In this document: positions 25,476 through 32,877 of the stretch, piece after piece | How positions within the stretch are numbered: the first letter of the stretch is position 1 | Layout of the letters: each line of letters opens with the position of its first letter | Source: Cognatishimia activa | Lineage (GTDB): Bacteria; Pseudomonadota; Alphaproteobacteria; Rhodobacterales; Rhodobacteraceae | Assembly: GCF_001458335.1 (NCBI RefSeq) | Contig: NZ_CYTO01000004.1 | Span: forward strand, 1 to 64,000 | Direction: 5' to 3' | DNA: 64,000 bases | Translations under genes and position numbers: made by a program | The notes under the pieces: model-generated | What the model saw: only the letters and a program-made list of their open reading frames with translations | Database searches by the model: none | Told to the model about the DNA's origin: nothing

Positions 25476-25952
25476 ATGGCCAAGAAAGATAAATCCGACC
25501 CAAATTACAAAGTGATCGCTGAAAACCGGCGCGCGCGCTTTGACTATGCCATCGAAGATGACATCGAATGCGGGATTGTCTTGACTGGGTCAGAAGTAAA
25601 ATCGCTTCGCGAAAACTCCGCGAATGTGGCTGAAAGCTATGCCGAGGTCGTAGACGGGGAACTGTGGCTTGTGAACAGTTACATCGCGCCGTACGACCGT
25701 GCGATGTTCAGCCATCTGGAACGCCGCCGCCGCAAGCTGCTTGTGAGCAAACGTGAATTGGCGCGGCTTTGGAACGACACCCAGCGCAAGGGTATGACCA
25801 TCGTTCCGCTTGTCATGTACTTCAATCACAAGGGGTTTGTGAAACTGAAGATTGGCATCGCGAAGGGTAAGAAAAACCACGACAAACGTGCAAGCGAAGC
25901 CAAGCGCGATTGGGGACGTCAAAAGCAACGCCTGCTACGTCACGGCGAATAG
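25476..25952 (+). CDS. smpB: SsrA-binding protein
   Basis: Binds tmRNA and delivers it to stalled ribosomes. 158 aa, normal length. Recognisable segments are [30 protein letters not shown], the oligonucleotide-binding barrel with [15 protein letters not shown], and the basic C-terminal tail ([18 protein letters not shown]) that enters the decoding centre. It is monocistronic here. No tmRNA gene was seen beside it; alphaproteobacterial tmRNA is split in two pieces and often sits elsewhere. Confidence 0.97.
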   Translation: MAKKDKSDPNYKVIAENRRARFDYAIEDDIECGIVLTGSEVKSLRENSANVAESYAEVVDGELWLVNSYIAPYDRAMFSHLERRRRKLLVSKRELARLWNDTQRKGMTIVPLVMYFNHKGFVKLKIGIAKGKKNHDKRASEAKRDWGRQKQRLLRHGE

Positions 25953-25975
25953 ACTTCGGCTCTTGAAGAACAAAG

Positions 25976-26001
25976 CCCCACGCTGCTTGCGCAGCATGGG
26001 G
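25976..26001 (+). terminator. probable transcription end hairpin after smpB
   Basis: The stem CCCCA-c-GCTGC / GCAGC-a-TGGGG has ten pairs with one C-A mismatch and a TTGC loop. No T run follows, so it may be a 3'-end-stabilising hairpin or a Rho-dependent end, not a classical intrinsic terminator. Confidence 0.5.
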
Positions 26002-26214
26002 GTACTCATAACTCCCTGGCACTCGTAATTCTGGTGCCTCGATTCGAGGCGTTGCTTAAATTATACACCAAATTGAGAGCGTTTATCCCAGTTTTCATCG
26101 GATCAAAGTATTGTGATGTTATGGTGTAACGCTCTGGAGACTTTCCTTGGCTGTTTAGGTCAATCAATTCAGGCGATTTGCAGAGTTACATGCGATCTCA
26201 ATGACGCTCAGGCT

Positions 26215-26242
26215 TGCCTACAGCAATCGTCAGATGTAGGCA
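26215..26242 (+). promoter_or_regulatory. leader hairpin upstream of sseA
   Basis: Perfect 8-bp arms (TGCCTACA / TGTAGGCA) enclose a 12-base loop. It ends 29 bp before the sseA start codon, outside the ribosome site. It may regulate sseA translation or transcription, or be a DNA-binding site; only the symmetry is observed. Confidence 0.4.
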
Positions 26243-26271
26243 GGTCGCGAACTCTGACATTGAGGTCAAAC

Positions 26272-27129
26272 ATGTCACAGAACGATCCCAAGACCTTGGT
26301 TTCGACAGACTGGCTTGAAGAGCAGTTGAAAAATCCAGATTTACGCATTCTGGATGCATCTTGGTTTATGCCAGCAGAAAACCGGGACCCGCGGGCCGAA
26401 TTCAACCTAGAACACATCCCCGGCGCTCGGTTCTTTGATATCGATGAGATATCGGATTTGCGTTCCGATCTGCCGCATATGGTTCCGCCGGTCGAGAAGT
26501 TCCTGTCTAGGGTGCGCGACATGGGCGTGGGTGATGGACATCAGATCGTTGTATATGACCGCAAGGGTATTTTTTCCGCACCGCGCGTGTGGTGGCTCTT
26601 CAAATTGATGGGTCATGAAGACGTGGCCGTTCTAGATGGCGGCTTGCCGAAATGGAAATCTGAGGGTCGCCTATTGACCGCAGAACCTTCACAGATCCGA
26701 GACCGTCACATGTTTGCGAACTTCCGCAGCGAAATGGTCAAAGACGTTACCCAGGTGTCTCATGCATCCAAACTGCAAGACTATGCGATTGTCGATGCGC
26801 GCGCTGCTGAGCGATTCCGGGGTGAGGTCGAAGAGCCTCGTGAAGGGATGCGTTCTGGTCACATTCCGAATTCGCGCAACGTGCCATTTGCGAGCTTGCT
26901 CAACGTAGATCACACAATGAAAACGCCAGACGAGACTCGGGCGATTTTTGAGGCAGCCGGTGTCGATCTGACCAAACCAGCGATTACAACCTGTGGATCC
27001 GGCGTTACTGCCGCGATTCTCATTCTAGCGATGGAGCGGTTCGGCAAAACCGACCATGCGCTTTACGACGGATCTTGGACCGAGTGGGGTGCTTTCCCAA
27101 CGGTCCCTATTGCCACTGGAGAGGCCTAA
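26272..27129 (+). CDS. sseA: 3-mercaptopyruvate sulfurtransferase
   Basis: 285-aa tandem-rhodanese sulfurtransferase that moves sulfur from 3-mercaptopyruvate to thiophilic acceptors. The first rhodanese domain (about 1-135) is inactive in the family; the second (about 155-280) carries the active-site Cys241 in TTCGSGVTA, the loop that distinguishes mercaptopyruvate from thiosulfate enzymes. The start (ATG at 26272 with GAGG) gives the expected N-terminus; the frame extends further left without support. Its stop overlaps the aminotransferase start by one base (TAATG). Linking it to an aminotransferase is sensible because transamination of cysteine yields 3-mercaptopyruvate. Confidence 0.93.
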   Translation: MSQNDPKTLVSTDWLEEQLKNPDLRILDASWFMPAENRDPRAEFNLEHIPGARFFDIDEISDLRSDLPHMVPPVEKFLSRVRDMGVGDGHQIVVYDRKGIFSAPRVWWLFKLMGHEDVAVLDGGLPKWKSEGRLLTAEPSQIRDRHMFANFRSEMVKDVTQVSHASKLQDYAIVDARAAERFRGEVEEPREGMRSGHIPNSRNVPFASLLNVDHTMKTPDETRAIFEAAGVDLTKPAITTCGSGVTAAILILAMERFGKTDHALYDGSWTEWGAFPTVPIATGEA

Positions 27130-28313
27130 TGCTCGGCAACCTGAAAGCTCAACCCGCAGATAAAATTCTCGCCCTCATGGCGAAATTCAAAGAAGACCCA
27201 CGCGATCAGAAAATCGATCTGGGCGTTGGCGTCTACAAAAACGCTGAGGGCGTAACCCCAGTCATGCGCGCTGTGAAAGAAGCGGAGCGTCGTTTGCTGG
27301 AAGAGCAAACCAGCAAGAGCTACGTCGCTCTTGCGGGCGACCCAGCGTTTGCAGATGCAATGATTGATCTCGTTCTCGACGGCGCCGTTGCACGCGATCG
27401 GATTGCAGCGATTGCCACTCCGGGCGGTACAGGCGCGGTGCGCCAGGCGTTTGAGCTGGTGAAACTGGCTAATCCTGAAGCACGTGTGTTTGTCTCGAAC
27501 CCAACATGGCCAAACCACGTTTCCATCCTGAAATATGTCGGTATCGAAACCGTAGCGTATCGTTACTTCGATACAGAAACCCGTGCGGTTGATTTCGACG
27601 GTATGCTTGAAGACCTGGCGCAGGCAAACGCGGGTGACGTCGTTCTGTTGCACGGCTGCTGTCACAACCCGACTGGTGCGAACCTGAACCTGACCCAATG
27701 GCAAGCCGTTGTTGATGTGATCAACGAAAAGGGCCTGATCGCGATGATCGATATCGCATATCAGGGCTTTGGTGACGGTCTTGAAGAAGACGCAGCAGCG
27801 ACGCGCCTCGTCGCGTCCTCTGTAAAAGAGGGTTTGATCGCGGCGAGCTGCTCGAAAAACTTCGGTGTATATCGCGAGCGGACCGGCATTCTGATGGGGA
27901 TTTCTGAATCCGCCGATCAAACAGGCATCGTACAGCAAAACCTGAACTTCTTGAATCGTCAGAACTATTCGTTCCCACCAGATCACGGTGCGCGCGTGGT
28001 GACAATGATCCTGACGGACCCAGAGCTGCGCGCCGATTGGGCGGCAGAATTGGAAGACATCCGCATCAGCATGCTGGGCTTGCGTCAGCAATTGGCGGAT
28101 GAATTGCAGAAACTGTCTGGCTCTGATCGCTTTGGCTTTATCGCCGAGCACCGCGGTATGTTTAGCCAGATCGGCACAACACCAGAATTGGTCGAAAAGA
28201 TGCGTGTTGATGCAGGGATTTATATGGTGGGCGACAGCCGCATGAACATTGCAGGTCTGAATGAAAAGACCGTGCCGATCTTGGCGAAAGCGATCGTAGA
28301 CGCTGGCGTCTAA
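27129..28313 (+). CDS. aromatic/aspartate aminotransferase, class I
   Basis: 394-aa PLP-dependent aminotransferase of the AspC/TyrB type. The N-terminus has DKILALMAKFKEDPRDQKIDLGVGVYKN, the co-factor region HGCCHNPTGANL, and the Schiff-base Lys243 in CSKNFGVYRERTG; the substrate-carboxylate Arg lies in GDSRMNIAGLN near the end. Such enzymes accept aspartate, tyrosine, phenylalanine and sometimes cysteine. The last could supply mercaptopyruvate to SseA, with which it is translationally coupled; that link is inference. tyrB is the likely name but aspC-like specificity is not excluded. Confidence 0.92.
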   Translation: MLGNLKAQPADKILALMAKFKEDPRDQKIDLGVGVYKNAEGVTPVMRAVKEAERRLLEEQTSKSYVALAGDPAFADAMIDLVLDGAVARDRIAAIATPGGTGAVRQAFELVKLANPEARVFVSNPTWPNHVSILKYVGIETVAYRYFDTETRAVDFDGMLEDLAQANAGDVVLLHGCCHNPTGANLNLTQWQAVVDVINEKGLIAMIDIAYQGFGDGLEEDAAATRLVASSVKEGLIAASCSKNFGVYRERTGILMGISESADQTGIVQQNLNFLNRQNYSFPPDHGARVVTMILTDPELRADWAAELEDIRISMLGLRQQLADELQKLSGSDRFGFIAEHRGMFSQIGTTPELVEKMRVDAGIYMVGDSRMNIAGLNEKTVPILAKAIVDAGV

Positions 28314-28333
28314 ATATCGCCAAAACAGAATCG

Positions 28334-28369
28334 AAAGCCACGCCTGACTAGCGTGGCTTTCTTCGTTTT
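28334..28369 (+). terminator. Rho-independent terminator after the aminotransferase gene
   Basis: A perfect 10-bp stem (AAAGCCACGC / GCGTGGCTTT) with a seven-base loop is followed by CTTCGTTTT. The AAAG at its left also allows use from the minus strand, where the convergent hydrolase gene ends at 28368. Confidence 0.85.
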
Positions 28370-29396
28370 AGAGATCGAAGTGGCTGGCGATCGCTGCGAT
28401 TACGTCAGCATGGATTTTTTTGCGATCCGCACCTTCTGGGTCAGAGCAAACCGCGTCGTCCTTCTCCATTTCTAGGATTTTTTCGCCTTCCGGTTTGCAC
28501 AATGGCAAAGCTGAGAAATGGAAGGCCGGGGCAACCACGATACTTTCAAGATCGGGACGCTTTTGTTCAAACCCGCTGCCGCCACTTGTGACATCTGTGG
28601 CCTGCAGGCGGTCTTCGACTTCACCCAGTATGATCAAAAGCGCCTCGCCAATCAGTTCGTCGGCCATCTCTTGAGTGACGCCATATGTAAAGGCCGGATC
28701 GATTGCGGCGACTGCTGAAATGCGAGCGTCTTGGTAGGATGCACTCCATTTTTCCGCGTCCAGCGCTCGTAGGTCGACGCCGGCGCGTTGCAGATCGTTA
28801 CAGTGGGTCGAGCCTCCTGCAGTCTTATCACAATACAATGCGTAACCGTCCGCACTGCTGCGCAGCCCGCCCATGCTGAGCGCCGTCCAGCCGCCAAAGG
28901 AGAAACCGGTGGCGTAGAGCCGAGACATGTCGACGCTGTCGCCAAATGCACCGGCAGCAACTGTGTCTAAGGCAACTTGCAGATCTTGGACACGCGTCCA
29001 GTGATCCATTCCGGCCAGCATGTCAAAGTCACGGAAGGTCGAGTTTGGGTGGTCCACCCCAATAACAATCGCGCCTTCCTGAACAAGACCGGCTGCCAGC
29101 CAACTCATAGCCGCAGCGCGACCGCCCAAACCGTGTGACATCAGCACGACCGGATGGGTCCCATCGGCCATAGCCGCGTTTTCAAACATCGGCGTGCCAA
29201 AGAAAACCGGGTTTTCGGCAAAGCTAATAGACTGCCCACTGTTTTCGGCAGCTGGGTAATACACGGTCATCAACATGTCGCGGCCGTGGTGCTCGGCAAA
29301 GACCATGCTGTTTTGAACGCCGACCGGGTCGGCTTTTGCCGCTTGAACTGCAAAACCAGCGGCAATTGCTATTGAGAGTGCTGTGATACGAAACAT
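28368..29396 (-). CDS. secreted alpha/beta hydrolase (PAF-acetylhydrolase/esterase-like)
   Basis: 342-aa alpha/beta-hydrolase with a signal peptide (about 1-22, ending AVQAAKA), so probably periplasmic or exported. The oxyanion strand is VVLMSHGLGGRAAAMSWLA, the nucleophile elbow is ATGFSFGGWTAL (GxSxGG), and the C-terminal His is in FHFSALP or the HADV region. Cysteines in CDKTAGGSTHCND suggest a disulfide outside the cytoplasm. Substrate is unknown. It is divergent from a membrane AraC-type regulator, and the space between holds a 17-bp perfect inverted repeat, so it is probably that regulator's target. Confidence 0.83.
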   Translation of the reverse strand: MFRITALSIAIAAGFAVQAAKADPVGVQNSMVFAEHHGRDMLMTVYYPAAENSGQSISFAENPVFFGTPMFENAAMADGTHPVVLMSHGLGGRAAAMSWLAAGLVQEGAIVIGVDHPNSTFRDFDMLAGMDHWTRVQDLQVALDTVAAGAFGDSVDMSRLYATGFSFGGWTALSMGGLRSSADGYALYCDKTAGGSTHCNDLQRAGVDLRALDAEKWSASYQDARISAVAAIDPAFTYGVTQEMADELIGEALLIILGEVEDRLQATDVTSGGSGFEQKRPDLESIVVAPAFHFSALPLCKPEGEKILEMEKDDAVCSDPEGADRKKIHADVIAAIASHFDL

Positions 29397-29455
29397 CGTG
29401 AATGTCCTTTCGGGTCAGTGATGTTTCTGAAATGCCAACCTCCCGTCGCGCAGGC

Positions 29456-29498
29456 GTCCTATAACCGGTTTTAGGTGGTCGAAAACCGGTTATAGGAC
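29456..29498. promoter_or_regulatory. 17-bp perfect inverted repeat, candidate operator
   Basis: The left arm GTCCTATAACCGGTTTT (29456-29472) and the right arm AAAACCGGTTATAGGAC (29482-29498) match without error across a 9-bp spacer. Each arm contains the 8-bp palindrome AACCGGTT, and the two copies are 21 bp apart, two helical turns. It lies 59 bp from the hydrolase start codon and 30 bp from the AraC gene, where a shared operator would sit. A stem-loop is an alternative, but no T run follows. Confidence 0.75.
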
Positions 29499-29528
29499 TA
29501 TCAAAACCTTATTGATTGGAGACGCATT

Positions 29529-30530
29529 ATGCCGGTTCTGCCGCTGCCATTGGTATTTGCTTTGTTTCTTTGTGTGATGCTCTTGCAATCCGCGTTGCGT
29601 GGCGAAGGGGCTGGCTGGTTGCGTGTGTTGTTACTGTTCTGCGCGATACAGAACGTCTTGATCGCGTTTGTTCACCACTATGGCGTTTCAGAACTGCGGA
29701 TCGTCTTACCCATCACAGCGTCAATTATTCCTTCCTTTGTGTGGGTCGCGTTTAAGTCCACGGCAGTGCGCTCCTTTGGCCCCGCAGATCTTGCCCATAT
29801 CATACCTGCGGTGATTGTCGCCTTTGCCACGTTGACCAATCCGGCGTTGCTGGACGTGTTGGTTCCATTGGTCTTCTTTTTATATGGCTCCGCTCTGCTT
29901 TTTGCATTGTCGCGCGGCGAGGACCAATTACACCGGGTGCGCCTGCAACACGGCAGCAGCCCGTTGTTCATATGGCGTGGCATTGCGGCGGTTTTGCTGG
30001 TCTCTGCCCTGTCTGATGTGGCGATTGTTGCTGACCACATTCTTGGCGATGGCAGCTACACCCCATGGATTGTTAGCTTTATCGGGTCCGTCAGCGTCCT
30101 TGCACTTGGCGCGCTGGCGATGGCGAAACCGATTGCCGATGTCGAAGAAAATGTCGTGGTCTCTGTCGCGCCAGAGGAACAGATCGAAGACGCAGCTCTC
30201 ATGTTGCGCTTAGATACCTTGGTGAGAGAGGGTGAACTTTACCTCAATCCGGATCTGACCCTTTCGATGCTGTCGCGTCGCTTGTCAGTACCGGCCAAGC
30301 GGTTATCGACGACGATCAACCGTGAAACAGGGCAAAACGTCTCTCGTTACATTAATGCCTTTCGCATTGAACATGCTTGCGTGCTTTTGTCGGCGGGAAA
30401 GAACGTGACACAAGCGATGCTGGAATCGGGTTTCAACACCAAGTCGAACTTCAACCGAGAGTTTCTCCGGGTGAAACATTGCACGCCCAGTGACTGGCGA
30501 ACTTTGTCGCCGGCACCTACCGCTGCATGA
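29529..30530 (+). CDS. seven-helix membrane AraC-family regulator
   Basis: 333-aa protein with about seven hydrophobic helices in the first 200 residues (roughly 1-23, 29-51, 56-75, 86-102, 106-126, 147-172, 177-198) and a C-terminal AraC HTH domain (about 225-325). The HTH is recognisable as LTLSMLSRRLSVPAKRLSTTINRETGQNVSRYINAFRIE-like sequence in two parts, with ESGFNTKSNFNREFLRVKHCTPSDWR. This is a membrane-tethered one-component sensor; the signal is unknown. It is divergent from the secreted hydrolase and probably binds the inverted repeat at 29456-29498. Confidence 0.85.
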   Translation: MPVLPLPLVFALFLCVMLLQSALRGEGAGWLRVLLLFCAIQNVLIAFVHHYGVSELRIVLPITASIIPSFVWVAFKSTAVRSFGPADLAHIIPAVIVAFATLTNPALLDVLVPLVFFLYGSALLFALSRGEDQLHRVRLQHGSSPLFIWRGIAAVLLVSALSDVAIVADHILGDGSYTPWIVSFIGSVSVLALGALAMAKPIADVEENVVVSVAPEEQIEDAALMLRLDTLVREGELYLNPDLTLSMLSRRLSVPAKRLSTTINRETGQNVSRYINAFRIEHACVLLSAGKNVTQAMLESGFNTKSNFNREFLRVKHCTPSDWRTLSPAPTAA

Positions 30531-30534
30531 CGTT

Positions 30535-31371
30535 TCATCTTTCAGTCTGGCGCAAGTCCAGTAGCGTGCACAATGCGTCGATTGCGGCGCGAATTGGTGG
30601 ATCGTGACGTCCATCTTGGTGGAACACCATCCAATTTTCGTGGCTAAGCTCGTCAATAACTGTCCCGCTTTGCACCAAACCGGGAATTTCGCGACCGGCG
30701 AAGATCGGTAGAATGACTTGTCCGATTCCGGAGAGTGCTAACTCTACCAAAACGCGCGGATCTGAAGCGGTCGCGAGAATCTTGTCACCATAGTGCTCGT
30801 AAACCCAACGCTGAGAGGGAACCATTGTCGCGTTTTCGCTGCGATTGACCCAACCTAAAGTGTCTTCCGATACAGCGAATGGGGCAAAGTGAATAGTCGC
30901 GAGTTTGCGCCCCGCGAGCCAATTCTGATCGGGTCGTCGGTTGCGAATACCAATATCAGCTTGCCGTCTCGCTATGTCTACTTGGGCATCTTCGGTCATA
31001 AAAGCTGGGCGCCAATTACTTTCAGGTGACCAGACCTGGGGCAGCCTCTGGGACATAAAACTGCAGGCCCAGTGGCCGGTTGTCACTCGGACGAAGCGCT
31101 GTGGCTGCTTGTCGCGAAAGCGACGCAATCTTGCTTGCAGCTCGCGCAGATCTTCAAGTTCGATCAACAAATTTGCGCCCTCAGGAGTGAGGGCGTAGCC
31201 ACTATTGCCGCGTTGGAACAAGAGTTGTCCCATATCTGACTCAAGCTCGGTCATGCGTCGGCTAAGGGTCGCGATACTTTTGCCGGTGGTTGTCGCCGCC
31301 TGGGTCAATGAGCCCGTTTCGGCAATGGCAATAAAAAGTGCGTAGTCATCCAAGGACGGTTCTGTTTTCAT
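30535..31371 (-). CDS. LysR-family transcriptional regulator
   Basis: 278-aa LysR regulator. The N-terminal winged HTH covers about 1-65 (DDYALFIAIAETGSLTQAATTTGKSIATLSRRMTELES in two visible helices) and an effector-binding domain fills the rest (about 90-275), with VDIARRQADIGIRNRRPD and ELALSGIGQVILPIFAGRE. It is slightly short for the family but complete. The 3' end faces the AraC gene 4 bp away. The likely target is upstream, the small ORF or the divergent region at 31372-31467, as LysR regulators usually control a divergent neighbour. Confidence 0.88.
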   Translation of the reverse strand: MKTEPSLDDYALFIAIAETGSLTQAATTTGKSIATLSRRMTELESDMGQLLFQRGNSGYALTPEGANLLIELEDLRELQARLRRFRDKQPQRFVRVTTGHWACSFMSQRLPQVWSPESNWRPAFMTEDAQVDIARRQADIGIRNRRPDQNWLAGRKLATIHFAPFAVSEDTLGWVNRSENATMVPSQRWVYEHYGDKILATASDPRVLVELALSGIGQVILPIFAGREIPGLVQSGTVIDELSHENWMVFHQDGRHDPPIRAAIDALCTLLDLRQTER

Positions 31372-31467
31372 TTTTGAAAAGCCTGTTTTGGAGCTTTGGC
31401 CTTATTGCTTGCATGTATTTCTCGTAATTGAAAGCATACCTTTCCGAAAATGAAAATTGGTGATGCC

Positions 31468-31644
31468 ATGCAATTTGGTCTTTGGCCTTTGATCCACAAG
31501 CTGGATCCGAATTTACTCATTCAAACATCTGAGAAAGAACCGACCGAACAAGAGATTATTGCGGTTCGGGTTTATGCTGCAAAGCGGCAAGCGCGCCGAG
31601 ACTTCATTTTGCGCTTACGGCGATTTGTTGCGGGGGCGTCTTAA
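31468..31644 (+). CDS. small hypothetical protein, 58 aa
   Basis: A short frame with a modest ribosome site (GGTGATGCC before the ATG). The predicted protein starts MQFGLWPLIHKLDPNLLIQ and ends in a strongly basic amphipathic tail (AAKRQARRDFILRLRRF). I do not recognise it. It is divergent from the LysR gene and followed, after about 155 bp, by a strong terminator, which suggests a real transcript. It could equally be a non-coding transcript or chance frame. A start at 31450 would add six residues. Confidence 0.4.
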   Translation: MQFGLWPLIHKLDPNLLIQTSEKEPTEQEIIAVRVYAAKRQARRDFILRLRRFVAGAS

Positions 31645-31800
31645 AGCGATTTCTCCCAAAACAAAATTTTTTGCGTTCAGCGACGGAATCTCCCAGCTCA
31701 TTCGTTTAGATTTTGTAGCCAGTTTGGTTACGTCGCCGTGTTGGGACTTGTCCCGCCCCCCGAAAGTCACGGCGTCGCGCGACCCCAGATTTGCGCAAGG

Positions 31801-31848
31801 GAAAAGCCTGAGCACTCGGCTCGCCGAGCGCTCAGGCTTTTCTTTTTC
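31801..31848 (+). terminator. strong Rho-independent terminator
   Basis: A 13-bp stem (GAAAAGCCTGAGC / GCTCAGGCTTTTC) is extended by an inner CTCGG/CCGAG stem around a short loop, with TCTTTTTCT after it. The arms are A/T-ended on both sides, so it can work in both directions. It ends a transcript coming from the small ORF region and lies just before the VOC gene. Confidence 0.88.
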
Positions 31849-31886
31849 TGCGCAGCGCGTCACAACAGCGTTTGGAGGGTGTCCCA

Positions 31887-32288
31887 ATGAAACAATCCTT
31901 AGCACATGTCGCATTGGTCGTACGTGACTACGATGAGGCGATCGCGTTTTATGTTGAAACCTTGGGTTTTGAGCTGCTTGCGGATGAATATCAGCCCGAG
32001 CAGGACAAGCGATGGGTTGTGGTACGTCCGAAAGGGGCGGAGGGATGTTCGATTGTTTTGGGTAAAGCCACGAACACCCATCAAGAGAAGTATATCGGCG
32101 ATCAAGCCGGTGGCCGCGTGATGATGTTTCTACAAACCGATGACTTCTGGCGCGATTACCATACCTATCGCGATAAGGGTGTCGTTTTTGTGCGTGAGCC
32201 GAACGAAGCGGCTTATGGAACGGTTGCCGTTTTCAAAGACATCTACGGCAACCTATGGGATCTGATTGAATTCAGCGATGGTCGTTAG
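31887..32288 (+). CDS. VOC (glyoxalase-fold) family protein
   Basis: 133-aa single-domain glyoxalase/dioxygenase-fold protein. The first metal-strand is SLAHVALVVRDYDEAIAFY and the second half ends FKDIYGNLWDLIEF with the usual Glu. The middle strand GGRVMMFLQTDDF fits. Many such proteins act on methylglyoxal-like compounds or confer bleomycin-type resistance, but the sequence alone does not choose. GGAGGG precedes the ATG at 31887. It is not overlapped by other genes and faces the thioesterase gene convergently, 9 bp away. Confidence 0.85.
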   Translation: MKQSLAHVALVVRDYDEAIAFYVETLGFELLADEYQPEQDKRWVVVRPKGAEGCSIVLGKATNTHQEKYIGDQAGGRVMMFLQTDDFWRDYHTYRDKGVVFVREPNEAAYGTVAVFKDIYGNLWDLIEFSDGR

Positions 32289-32297
32289 CGCTTGGGC

Positions 32298-32753
32298 CTA
32301 ATCCTTAGGCAAGCGGCGATAAACCATATTGGTCTCGGCGTTTTCAGGCAGTGGTCGTGGTTTGCCCTCTTCATCAATCGCCACGAATACGAATTTTGAG
32401 TTGATCACATTCTCCGCGCTGGCCTCATTACGTGGTCGCGCCCAAGCCTGAATGTTCATCGTGATCGAAGAGCGCCCGATCTTTTCTAGCTTGGCATAGA
32501 TGGAGACTTCGTCGCCCACGTGAACCGGGCGTACAAATTGAATGCCATCAATGGCCACGGTTGCACAGCGACCCCGCGCAATCTGGCCAGCGAGATTCCC
32601 TGCAGCCAAATCCATTTGCGCGAGCAGCCACCCACCAAAGATATCACCAGACGGGTTTGTGTCGGCGGGCATTGCGATGGTGCGGATTGCAAGCGTCCCG
32701 CGTTCTTCGAGTTGGTTGACGAGCTCTTTGGCGCGCGTTGCGAGATCTGGCAT
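32298..32753 (-). CDS. yciA: acyl-CoA thioesterase, YciA-type hotdog protein
   Basis: 151-aa hotdog-fold thioesterase that hydrolyses acyl-CoA thioesters in the cytoplasm. The YciA/BACH signature is clear in MPADTNPSGDIFGGWLLAQMDL-like sequence (NPSGDIFGGW with the catalytic Asp), and the second strand FVRPVHVGDEVSIYAKLEKIG supports it. The tail GKPRPLPEN is common in the group. It is the last gene before the glnK-amtB unit on the same strand, but a terminator at 32824-32853 separates them. Confidence 0.88.
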   Translation of the reverse strand: MPDLATRAKELVNQLEERGTLAIRTIAMPADTNPSGDIFGGWLLAQMDLAAGNLAGQIARGRCATVAIDGIQFVRPVHVGDEVSIYAKLEKIGRSSITMNIQAWARPRNEASAENVINSKFVFVAIDEEGKPRPLPENAETNMVYRRLPKD

Positions 32754-32823
32754 CCGTGTGTTCCCTAAAAGTCTGGGCCAAAATTAGTAGGTTAATGTGA
32801 CAATCACAAACCGAAGGTTAGAA

Positions 32824-32853
32824 AGAAAAAGCCCGAGGCGTGTGCCCCGGGCT
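32824..32853 (-). terminator. Rho-independent terminator after amtB
   Basis: Read on the minus strand, AGCCCGGGGC and GCCTCGGGCT pair around a short loop with one unpaired base, followed by TTTTTC. It sits 25 bp after the amtB stop and closes the glnK-amtB transcript. Confidence 0.85.
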
Positions 32854-32877
32854 CTCTCAAACTTATGTCCTAAGACC

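Larger units (their letters stand above)
25953..26271. other. 319-bp noncoding region between smpB and sseA
   Basis: No gene is supported here. It holds a hairpin behind smpB (25976-26001), a perfect 15-bp palindrome GCCTCGATTCGAGGC (26036-26050), a pair of inverted repeats that cannot both pair (ACACCA 26064-26069 with TGGTGT 26122-26127, and AGAGCGTT 26076-26083 with AACGCTCT 26128-26135), and a leader hairpin just before sseA (26215-26242). It does not resemble a tRNA or a riboswitch known to me. Confidence 0.6.

Noticed and set aside
25953-26271. tmRNA next to smpB
   Set aside because: No tRNA-Ala-like acceptor, CCA end or tag frame could be found; only simple hairpins are present.
27126-28151. 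341-codon frame antisense to the aminotransferase gene
   Set aside because: Cys- and Arg-rich shadow of a confident gene; no family match by eye.
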